Positions 26,492 through 34,209 of a stretch of 64,000 nt of DNA are shown here, piece after piece. The stretch comes from an uncultured bacterium. GTDB taxonomy: Bacteria > Bacillota > Clostridia > Lachnospirales > Lachnospiraceae. The stretch is taken from contig CANSLJ010000019.1 in the NCBI GenBank assembly GCA_947647735.1, positions 1 through 64,000 on the forward strand, in the 5' to 3' direction. The notes under the pieces were generated by a model. The model saw only the letters and a list, made by a program, of their open reading frames with translations, did not search any database and was not told the origin of the DNA. The translations under genes were made by a program, and so were the position numbers. How positions within the stretch are numbered: position 1 is the stretch's first letter; each line of letters starts with the position of its first letter.

Positions 26492-28408
26492 TCAGTCAAA
26501 GGATGCCACAACCGTCTCTTTTTCCGTTGCCTTCCTGTCGGTTATGAACCTGATATTTCCGGCATTTCCCTCATCCGTAATAATGCATACCGTCACATCG
26601 CGATGTCCCGCCGCCTTTATCTTTTCTCTGTCGAAGCGGATCAGCGCATCCCCCGCCTTTACATTCTGTCCCTGTTCCACCAGATACTCAAAACCGTCGC
26701 CCTTCATATCCACTGTGTCAAGTCCGATATGTAACAATATCTCCATATCATTCGCCAGTTTTAATCCGCAGGCATGTCTGGAATCTTCCATCAGCACCGT
26801 CACCTCCGCGTCCGCAGGCGCATACAGCACTTCCGTTTCCGGCAGGATCGCGAAGCCATCCCCCATCACTTTCTCGGAGAAAACACCGTCTTTTACATCT
26901 TCCAGAGGGATCACTTCCCCGGTCAGAAAAGCTCTTAATTCTTTCGGCATCACTGTTTCGGCTTCCTCCTCCTCCGCTGTGCTGTTCATCTCTTCCCAGG
27001 TCAGTTTCTTCTTTCCGACCACTACCGTGAGCACCAGAGGTACTACGATCGCCACCACCATACAGATCGCAAAACTTGCCATACTGTCCGGCCGGATGGA
27101 AAGAATGCCCGGAAGCCCGCCTACACCGACCGCGTTTGCCGTTGTGGAGGTCGCCACACAGATGATCGCCGCAATGCCGGAACCGATGATACCGCTGACA
27201 AACGGAAAACCATATTTTAAGTTTACACCGAAAATTGCCGGTTCTGTTACGCCAAGATAGCAGGAAATGCCTGCTGGAAGGTTTACCTCCTGCGCCTGCG
27301 CATTCTTTCTCTGTAAAACCACCATTCCCATCACCGCGGAACCCTGCGCGATATTGGAAAGTGCGATCATCGGCCACAACATCGTCCCGCCGTAATCCGC
27401 GATAAGCTGCAGATCGATCGCGTTGGACATATGATGAAGCCCCGTGATAACAAGAGGTGCATAGATCGAGCCAAACACGGCACCGAATACTACCTTAACA
27501 GGACCTGTGATCCCCGCGTAAACAACTGTCGAAACCACAGAGCCGATCTTCCAGCCGATCGGTCCCAGTACAAAGTGTGACGCCATGACTGCCAGCACAA
27601 GGGAGCAGAACGGCACAACGATCATGGAAACCACCTGAGGCGTTATCTTTCGGAAGAACCTCTCCAGGTAAACCAGCATGAACGCTGCCAGTATCGCCGG
27701 GATCACCTGCGCCTGATAGCCGATCATATTTACCTGAATGAAACCGAAATCCCATTTCGGAATATCTGCCGCCGCCGTACCCGCCACTGCATATGCATTC
27801 AAAAGCTGTCCGGATACCAGTGTCAGGCCGAGTATGATGCCAAGCATCTGGGTTGTTCCCATCTTCTTCGTCACCGACCAGCAGATCCCCACCGGAAGCA
27901 TATGGAACACCGCCTCACCGATCAGCCACAGAAAGCTGTCAATGCCCGCCCAGAACTGACTGATATCACAGAGTGTTTTTGTCCCGTTCTCGAACAGATA
28001 CAAGCTGTCAATACAGTTGCGAAAGCCCAGGATCAAACCCCCTGTAATGATCGCCGGGATCAGCGGCGCAAAGATCTCCGCCAGCGCCGTCACGATCCTC
28101 TGCAGCACATTCTGATTCTTCTTTGCTGCCTGTTTCACCGCGTCCTTCGATACGCCCTCAATACCTGCTGCCGCCACAAAATCATTATAAAAATCAGCCA
28201 CTGTATTGCCGATGATCACCTGAAACTGCCCCGACTGGGTAAAGCTTCCCTTTACCACTTTCATTTTTTCAATCGCCGGCACATCCGCTTTCCCCGGCTC
28301 CACCAGCGCAAAGCGCATTCTTGTCATGCAATGGGAAACTGCCGCAATGTTTTCTTTGCCCCCGACAAGACAAAGCAGCTCTTTTGCATCTGTTACATAC
28401 TTACCCAT
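26492..28408 (-). CDS. treP: trehalose PTS permease, EIIBCA fusion
   Basis: This 638-residue PTS transporter is of the glucose/sucrose/trehalose class. Domain IIB is N-terminal with Cys27 in AVSHCMTRMRF. Domain IIC (about residues 105-460) is highly hydrophobic with about ten helices. Domain IIA of the Crr type is C-terminal (about 495-630) with the phospho-His in ILLHIGLDTV. It imports and phosphorylates trehalose to trehalose 6-phosphate. E. coli TreB lacks IIA; here the IIA is fused, so no separate EIIA-Glc is needed. Specificity is inferred from treC and treR. Confidence 0.9.
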   Translation of the reverse strand: MGKYVTDAKELLCLVGGKENIAAVSHCMTRMRFALVEPGKADVPAIEKMKVVKGSFTQSGQFQVIIGNTVADFYNDFVAAAGIEGVSKDAVKQAAKKNQNVLQRIVTALAEIFAPLIPAIITGGLILGFRNCIDSLYLFENGTKTLCDISQFWAGIDSFLWLIGEAVFHMLPVGICWSVTKKMGTTQMLGIILGLTLVSGQLLNAYAVAGTAAADIPKWDFGFIQVNMIGYQAQVIPAILAAFMLVYLERFFRKITPQVVSMIVVPFCSLVLAVMASHFVLGPIGWKIGSVVSTVVYAGITGPVKVVFGAVFGSIYAPLVITGLHHMSNAIDLQLIADYGGTMLWPMIALSNIAQGSAVMGMVVLQRKNAQAQEVNLPAGISCYLGVTEPAIFGVNLKYGFPFVSGIIGSGIAAIICVATSTTANAVGVGGLPGILSIRPDSMASFAICMVVAIVVPLVLTVVVGKKKLTWEEMNSTAEEEEAETVMPKELRAFLTGEVIPLEDVKDGVFSEKVMGDGFAILPETEVLYAPADAEVTVLMEDSRHACGLKLANDMEILLHIGLDTVDMKGDGFEYLVEQGQNVKAGDALIRFDREKIKAAGHRDVTVCIITDEGNAGNIRFITDRKATEKETVVASFD

Positions 28409-28444
28409 CCTGATACCTCCATCCTCTTTTCGCTCGTTTTATAT

Positions 28445-28527
28445 CTTGTTTAAACATGTTATGTCTCTTTTATATCATACTTGTTTAAACATGTCAACAT
28501 ATTTTCAAAAATTTGTTTGAACAAGTC
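28445..28527. promoter_or_regulatory. three TreR-type operators
   Basis: Three near-palindromes of the form CTTGTTTAAACATGT occur at 28445-28460, 28480-28495 and 28512-28527. The third is degenerate (TTTGTTTGAACAAGTC). They are spaced 35 and 32 bp apart and lie between treP and the divergent treR. They probably repress the operon and treR itself. Confidence 0.85.
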
Positions 28528-28588
28528 GTTGATTTTTTTTCTTCCGCTGTTTATACTAAATATAAAAAACGAGAAAATGAGGTTTCAA

Positions 28589-29320
28589 ATGCCTAAAAGT
28601 ATTTATGAAAGTATTTATAAGGACATCAAACAAAAGATCGAAAGTGACACTTTCCCCTATCAGGAACTGCTGCCCTCGGAAAACAATCTGATACAGCGTT
28701 ATAACTGTTCCAGAAATACAGTCCGCCGGGCGATCAGCCGCCTTGTTGCCGACGGTTATGTCCAGACCATGCAGGGAAAAGGCGTGCGAAATATCTACCG
28801 CCCGATCGATCAGACCTCCTTCACATTAGGAGAGATTGAGAGCTTTAAGGAATCCGCTCAGCGAAACGGGCAGCACCCCCGCACCGAAGTGCTTCTGTTT
28901 ACCGAAATAAAGACGGATGAAAAACTTTCCCGCCGTACCGGTTTTCCTGAGGACTCCGAGGTCTGCTATATTCAGCGTCTTCATTATCTGGATGAAGTGC
29001 CGCTGATCATCAACCATAACTATTTTCTAAAGGAATGTGTCCCGGGACTGACCAGAGAGATCGCTGAAAACTCCATCTATCAATATCTTGAACAGGAGCT
29101 CCATATGACCATCGTCAACAGCCGCCGGATTATGACAGTTGAGAAGATAACAGAGATCGATGAGAAATATCTTGAACTGAACGCCGAGGATTATAACTGT
29201 ATGGCGGTAGTCAGCAGTTATACTTATAACAGCAACGGCATTATGTTTGAATATACGCAATCACGGCACCGCCCTGATTATTTCCATTTTCAGGACAATG
29301 CCGTGCGAAAACCCGGGTGA
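28589..29320 (+). CDS. treR: GntR-family trehalose operon repressor
   Basis: This 243-residue regulator has a GntR winged helix (about residues 5-70) with LPSENNLIQRYNCSRNTVRRAISRLVADGYVQTMQGKG. A UTRA effector domain (about 85-235) follows. HutC/TreR-subfamily proteins sense the phosphorylated sugar. It is divergent from the trehalose PTS operon, with three operators between. The start at 28589 follows TGAGG at proper distance; earlier in-frame ATGs in the operator region are unlikely. Confidence 0.9.
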   Translation: MPKSIYESIYKDIKQKIESDTFPYQELLPSENNLIQRYNCSRNTVRRAISRLVADGYVQTMQGKGVRNIYRPIDQTSFTLGEIESFKESAQRNGQHPRTEVLLFTEIKTDEKLSRRTGFPEDSEVCYIQRLHYLDEVPLIINHNYFLKECVPGLTREIAENSIYQYLEQELHMTIVNSRRIMTVEKITEIDEKYLELNAEDYNCMAVVSSYTYNSNGIMFEYTQSRHRPDYFHFQDNAVRKPG

Positions 29321-29351
29321 TATACCGCCCGATATACTTTTATTTTACAGG

Positions 29352-30233
29352 TTATTCAACCTCAACCAGCTCATACTCCCTGCTGCCAAAGCCCAGCTCC
29401 ACAGCGGCCTCGATCGTATGCACCCCGTGGCGGGATTCTATCCGTTCCACCAGACGCTCCCTCCCCGGATCGTCGGAAGCATATACCAAATCAACACATG
29501 CCTGATCCAGCGCCACCGGATCAAGAGAGGACAGGATACCGATATCCTTCATGCAGGGATCTTCCGCCACCGCGCAGCAGTCGCAGTCCACCGAAAGATT
29601 ACACATAATATTGATATAGACAATATTTCCCTTAAAATAATCTACAACAGACTTTGCCGCATCCGCCATCGCCTCACAGAACATATCCTGGGTTGCTGTA
29701 CGGCTCCATATAACAGCCTGATCATCGGTATCTCCCGCAGAATGGATCAAGCATTTTCCTGCTGTTGACGCACAGCCTATGGAAAGCTGCTTCAGCGCTC
29801 CGCCGTAACCTCCCATCGGATGTCCCTTGAAGTGCGACAGCACGATCATCGAGTCATAGTTTTCGATGTTCTTTCCCAGACAATTTTCCTTTAACACTTT
29901 TCCATCGGGAATCTTCACCCTCAGATCCGGTCCCTCCGCATCCATCAGATCCACATCAAAGTACTTTGTCCAGCCATGGTTTTCCATCAGTCTATGGTGC
30001 TTTTCAGTGGAGTTCCGCTCCCCGTCATAAGCCGTATTACATTCCACAACCGTTCCGCCCACTTTCTCAATGACCGGTTTCCAGAATTCCGGATGCAGAT
30101 AATTCTGATTCCCCTCCTCCCCGGAATGCACCTTGGCAGCCACTCTCCCTGTCAAAGGTTTTCCCAGCATTTCATACATCTCCAGCACTTTTTCCGGCGT
30201 GATCGTCCTCGTAAAATAAACCTTAGATTTCAT
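29352..30233 (-). CDS. DUF362 domain-containing protein
   Basis: This 293-residue protein matches the DUF362 family: N-terminal KVYFTRTITPEKVL, central VLSHFKGHPMGGYGGALKQLSIGCAS, and C-terminal SVDCDCCAVAEDPCMKDIGILSSLDPVALDQA. The family is uncharacterised. The Cys cluster suggests a metal or iron-sulfur site, though the separate ferredoxin domain found in some members is absent. It converges with treR, with 31 nt between the stops. Start at 30233 has GGAGGG upstream. Confidence 0.85.
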   Translation of the reverse strand: MKSKVYFTRTITPEKVLEMYEMLGKPLTGRVAAKVHSGEEGNQNYLHPEFWKPVIEKVGGTVVECNTAYDGERNSTEKHHRLMENHGWTKYFDVDLMDAEGPDLRVKIPDGKVLKENCLGKNIENYDSMIVLSHFKGHPMGGYGGALKQLSIGCASTAGKCLIHSAGDTDDQAVIWSRTATQDMFCEAMADAAKSVVDYFKGNIVYINIMCNLSVDCDCCAVAEDPCMKDIGILSSLDPVALDQACVDLVYASDDPGRERLVERIESRHGVHTIEAAVELGFGSREYELVEVE

Positions 30234-30362
30234 CCCATACCCTCCAGCTTCCATATATCATACACTACATTTTTTCTATTTCTCTTCCATTTTATCCCAT
30301 GATCATGAAAATGTCACTGCTTTTTTCTCAGCCATTGCATCGCCGGTAAAAACGCTTCTCTT

Positions 30363-33300
30363 CTATTTCTCCACCGAGATCTCCCCCGCAACCCATCTCC
30401 CGGTTTCATCTCTGCTGAGCGGTATACTCGCATAATCATAAGAATCTTCTCCCGCTTCCTGAATCGTCACCGTCATTGATATTGTCTCTCCCGCCTCATC
30501 TGAAAAGTTCCACGTCTCCATATCATAGGTAGTTGCTATCATCCCGATCCGCAGCGGGATAAAGAACTCATCCAGCGCTTCCATAGCCGCCTCCACCATA
30601 TCTTTCAGATCCGCCGACTCTGTCTTTCCCAAAGAAAACTTACCGCTTCCCCGATACAACACTTCCGCCTCCAGACAGCCATCGCCATAGGCAGGCATCA
30701 CCGAATCCTCCCTGCTGCCGCAGGAGATAAGCGTCCTGACCCTGATCTTCCCGTCCTGAAAAGCATAGCTCACTCTGGACGTATTGATCCTCAATTCCTC
30801 AAAGGACATTCCATCCCCGTCCTGCAGGATCGGAGAAATCTGCTGCCCCTCCAGCAGTATTTTTCTCTTTCCATCTTCTTTCTCCCAGGACAGCTTCCGC
30901 AACAGTTCCCCCGACCAGGTACCGCTGTGATACTCATACGCCTTTATCTGCCCTGCCTCTTTGTCCAGCATCCAAAGCTTCTCCTCCCAGATTCCGGTTC
31001 CTTCTCCCCACAGCAGCCTCACCGCCAGTTCCGCCTCACCGTCTTTGTCATAATCCGCCTCCTGTATTTCCGGCGCCTGCATGGTGATCCCGTCCGTGAT
31101 AAAAGGCACAGCTATCTCCGTATAAATCTCCCCATCCTCCAGGATCATGGATCCATAATTTCCCGCACCGTATAATCTATAGCTGTCAGTTTTCCCCAGC
31201 AGATACAGACGCTCCTCAGCATCCCCTTCCGGTTCCGCCGGCAATTCAGAAAAGACGCTCTGTTCTCTGACATCTGCCACCGTCATTTCATCCGGCGTTC
31301 TATGCCACGGCTTACTGAGAAAACCCGTCTGCACCAGATCGATCTCCTCAAAAAGAACATTCTCCCCCCGACCAGTGACCCTGTCCACCGTATACCAGTC
31401 TCTTGTGTTGGCATTTCCGGCAATCTCGCCATCCGCATTCAGGAACTCATTCCTGTCATAAAGCCAAAGAGTGACCTGCCCTCCGTTTTCACTGTCTATT
31501 TCCACATGCTCCGGCATAAAACCATATTCCTGCAGATAATGATTCCCTGCCATCTCGATCAGATCCTGATCGCTGTAACCATCTTTGTCCCCCGCTGATG
31601 CCATACTCTCCTCTGTATCCAAAGCATTCGCGCCATTTTCGGCATCTCCGTCAGTTGCCTGTTCCTCCTTATCCCGCACCAGCGCCTCGAGTTCCTTCTC
31701 CAGTACATCCGATCCTTTATCCGAAACAATAAGATGCGTCAGTATGACATATCTGTCATTTTTCAGCACATCTCTTGCCGACTCCATATATTTTTCCACT
31801 GCGGGAATATGTTCTGCAGGCACCGACAGCCCTCTCTCGTCTCCGTAATAGTCCGCTGTCAGAATAATATCTTCATTCAGGCGAAAACGATCGTCCGCCC
31901 TCTCTGCCATCGAAAACCCGAAAGAATTTCCCAGACAGTTTTCCGGCAATTCCAATGTGAAAGCCCTAAATGTCGAAGATGCCCCGTCCGACATGGAGTG
32001 ATCCGGCATACTGTAGGAAGCTGCAGTCTTCAGGCATGCCCCGGACTCACTGTCCGTTTCCACGGTTCTGGAAAAAATCACTTCCCCTCTCTTGGTCCTT
32101 CCCTTCTGCTCCCCCTCAGGCATCAACGCCGCACAATCCAGCACCTCCGCCGAGACAAGCTCTCCATACTCATATGCCTCCATATAAAGCCCGTAGCTCG
32201 CCGCATCCTCACTCAACCGGTATTTGGCCTCATAACTTTCTTGAAGCGGTATACTTGCCTCCTGTTCCTTTACTTCAACATATTGCCACTGCTTATCAAC
32301 GCTCACGGAGCCGCTTGTAATACAGGCGCATATCCCAGCCAGGCCCAGCACAACAACACTGATCCCCAGAACCCGCCAGGCCTTCTTTTTTCCCGTGATC
32401 CTCTGAAGGCGCTCCCTCAGATTTCTGGCGTTGCCCGACATCGCTGTAGTCATCGAAAAACAGTCCGCCGGCGAACCTTTTACAAGTGCAAACTCGAGAA
32501 GCAGCTCCCCGTAGCGCTTCCTCTCTTCCCCCTTCATATGGCGCACCACCGCCTCATCGCAGGCAAGCTCACAGTCCTGCCTGGACAGATATGCCGCCAG
32601 CCACACCAGCGGATGATACCAGTACAGGCATACACAAGCCATCCGCAGGATACCCCAGATATGATCCAAATGAGCATAATGGCACATCTCATGCCGCAAT
32701 ACATAGGGCAGAAGCTCCTCATCCTCCGCCAGTCTTTCCGGTATATAAATACTCTTTCCGAACAGACAGGGCGTCGGCAGCCCTTCTACCACATATACTG
32801 CAAAATGTGTTCGCCCCGTCTTCAACACTCTACGGTTTCTCCTGAGGTAGCCGTTCAGCCGAAGGTGATATGCTGTCATTCCAAATGCGCACACAACACT
32901 TCCCGCTCCCAATACCAGAATAAACCAGGCCGGCACCTTCAGCACGTTCTGTATATAGTGATGAAGCCTTACCTTCATGACCTGCTGCCAGCGCTCCCAT
33001 TTTGAAATTCCATTACTTCCGTCTTCCGGATACTCCGGCTCCACCCCGGAATCCGCACCGGCGGCAACTGTTCCCTTAGCTGTCTCTCCGCCATTTCCCC
33101 ACAGATTCCCGTTTCCGGGCATCACTCCCTGTTGTGCTTCACTTATCAGGCCGTTCCCTTCAGCCTTTTCCAAAGCCTCTCCCGAAATATCCTCTTCCAG
33201 AGCCGCACCGCTGTCCAGGCCTTCTGTCAATCTCAGCACAGAAAAACGCCCCTCCATATCCGGCATCGGAAAAACAAGAAGTTTCATCACCACAAGCAAC

Positions 33301-33404
33301 CAGATCGCATACCGCATCCTCGCACTGATATGGTTCTTGCACATACACCGTAAAAGTATGATAAACCCGATATAAAAGGTGATCGTAAATAACATCTCAA
33401 ACAT
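30363..33404 (-). CDS. BlaR1/MecR1-type M56 metalloprotease sensor with very long ectodomain
   Basis: This 1013-residue membrane protein has helices near residues 5-20 and 33-48, then a linker of about 100 residues rich in Gly and acidic residues. A third helix (about 158-178) precedes the zinc-protease motif HEMCH (His238, Glu239, His242) with CELACDE about 40 residues later. A fourth helix is near 345-365. The remaining 650 residues are outside the cell. BlaR1 proteins are about 600 residues with a penicillin-binding-protein-like sensor. I see no SxxK motif-based sensor here, so the signal is probably not a beta-lactam. It lies 76 nt after a BlaI-type repressor gene. Confidence 0.88.
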   Translation of the reverse strand: MFEMLFTITFYIGFIILLRCMCKNHISARMRYAIWLLVVMKLLVFPMPDMEGRFSVLRLTEGLDSGAALEEDISGEALEKAEGNGLISEAQQGVMPGNGNLWGNGGETAKGTVAAGADSGVEPEYPEDGSNGISKWERWQQVMKVRLHHYIQNVLKVPAWFILVLGAGSVVCAFGMTAYHLRLNGYLRRNRRVLKTGRTHFAVYVVEGLPTPCLFGKSIYIPERLAEDEELLPYVLRHEMCHYAHLDHIWGILRMACVCLYWYHPLVWLAAYLSRQDCELACDEAVVRHMKGEERKRYGELLLEFALVKGSPADCFSMTTAMSGNARNLRERLQRITGKKKAWRVLGISVVVLGLAGICACITSGSVSVDKQWQYVEVKEQEASIPLQESYEAKYRLSEDAASYGLYMEAYEYGELVSAEVLDCAALMPEGEQKGRTKRGEVIFSRTVETDSESGACLKTAASYSMPDHSMSDGASSTFRAFTLELPENCLGNSFGFSMAERADDRFRLNEDIILTADYYGDERGLSVPAEHIPAVEKYMESARDVLKNDRYVILTHLIVSDKGSDVLEKELEALVRDKEEQATDGDAENGANALDTEESMASAGDKDGYSDQDLIEMAGNHYLQEYGFMPEHVEIDSENGGQVTLWLYDRNEFLNADGEIAGNANTRDWYTVDRVTGRGENVLFEEIDLVQTGFLSKPWHRTPDEMTVADVREQSVFSELPAEPEGDAEERLYLLGKTDSYRLYGAGNYGSMILEDGEIYTEIAVPFITDGITMQAPEIQEADYDKDGEAELAVRLLWGEGTGIWEEKLWMLDKEAGQIKAYEYHSGTWSGELLRKLSWEKEDGKRKILLEGQQISPILQDGDGMSFEELRINTSRVSYAFQDGKIRVRTLISCGSREDSVMPAYGDGCLEAEVLYRGSGKFSLGKTESADLKDMVEAAMEALDEFFIPLRIGMIATTYDMETWNFSDEAGETISMTVTIQEAGEDSYDYASIPLSRDETGRWVAGEISVEK

Positions 33405-33480
33405 TTTTATCCTCCCCGCTGACCTTCTTCGATCTCATCCTGTTATCATAAGCCTTATACACTCAGCTCTCCGACAGCTT

Positions 33481-33864
33481 TCAGCTTTCAAATCCTTCTT
33501 CAGCCTGCTCCAGAATCTTATACAGTTCCGCCACCTCTTCACGGGACAGCGCCCTTTGCTGTACCATCGTATTTAACATCATCCCCATTCTTCCCTGAAA
33601 AACTCTGTCCAGAAAATCCTCCGTCTCCTTAAAGACAGCCTCCTCCTTTTTCAGATCCGGATAATAAAGGCGAGCCTTCTCTCCCTCCTCATAATGAAGC
33701 GCGCCCTTTTCCTCCATGCGTTTCAGAAACGACATCACCGTATGCTTCGTCCACCCCGTTTCCGCCTTCAACGCATTCGTGATCTGCATCATCGTCCGTG
33801 GTGCGCTTTCCCACAATAAATTCATGATCTTCCATTCTGCATCCGATAAATTTACTTTTTTCAT
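33481..33864 (-). CDS. BlaI/MecI/CopY-family repressor
   Basis: This 127-residue protein has an N-terminal winged helix (LSDAEWKIMNLLWESAPRTMMQI, then TKHTVMSFLKRMEEKGAL) and a C-terminal dimerisation domain. BlaI-type repressors are cut when the partner M56 sensor is activated. It probably controls itself and the sensor gene through the palindrome at 33946-33999. Confidence 0.93.
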   Translation of the reverse strand: MKKVNLSDAEWKIMNLLWESAPRTMMQITNALKAETGWTKHTVMSFLKRMEEKGALHYEEGEKARLYYPDLKKEEAVFKETEDFLDRVFQGRMGMMLNTMVQQRALSREEVAELYKILEQAEEGFES

Positions 33865-33945
33865 ACCTCCTCCTATTCTACTATCTGATTCCCAATAACT
33901 CCCACGTCAGCTCCCATCCGCCCGCTTCGTCAGGCATCCAAAAAA

Positions 33946-33999
33946 GGTTGACAAACGCTTACCTATTAAGTTTAATCTTTCAGTAAGCATTTGTCAACC
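33946..33999. promoter_or_regulatory. palindrome with overlapping promoters on both strands
   Basis: Arms 33946-33963 and 33983-33999 (GGTTGACAAACGCTTAC type) pair with one mismatch. Each arm carries TTGACA. On the minus strand TTGACA (33997-33992) and TAAACT (33974-33969) are 17 bp apart and lead to the BlaI gene. On the plus strand TTGACA (33948-33953) and TTTAAT (33971-33976) are 17 bp apart. It is the best candidate for the BlaI operator. Confidence 0.65.
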
Positions 34000-34054
34000 T
34001 GTTATTAATCACTATCTTATGCCATCAACTAAATGAAAGCGGCTTCACAGCCAG

Positions 34055-34187
34055 CTGTCAGAGGATAGATACCCTATTCAGACTGTAGAAAAACGCCGGC
34101 ACTTAGTGAGGTATTTTCGAGCTTAGTGTCCGTTGCGTTTTTCTCCAAGCGAGAGCGTGTCTGAAAAGGGTATCTATCCTCTGACAG
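34055..34187. repeat. nested palindrome (cruciform-like element)
   Basis: Outer arms 34055-34082 and 34160-34187 match in 27 of 28 positions as an inverted repeat. A second stem pairs 34088-34096 with 34135-34143. A third, imperfect one around 34098-34127 is built from CACTTAGTG-like segments. No reading frame fits it. It could be a dispersed palindromic repeat, a small MITE-like element or a structured RNA. The 345-nt gap 33865-34209 otherwise holds only the palindrome above. Confidence 0.7.
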
Positions 34188-34209
34188 CGTCTGGCGTGTC
34201 TGTCCCCCT

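Noticed and set aside
26492..28408. Beta-glucoside or sucrose specificity of the PTS permease
   Set aside because: The domain order fits these as well, but the adjacent hydrolase matches trehalose-6-phosphate hydrolase and the regulator is of the TreR type.
31734..33005. 423-residue open frame on the plus strand
   Set aside because: It is antisense to the BlaR1-type gene, with no ribosome site and a composition (His, Gln, Pro, Arg-rich) typical of a shadow frame.
30363..33864. Beta-lactam resistance operon
   Set aside because: The sensor/repressor pair is of the Bla type, but no beta-lactamase or penicillin-binding protein gene is adjacent.
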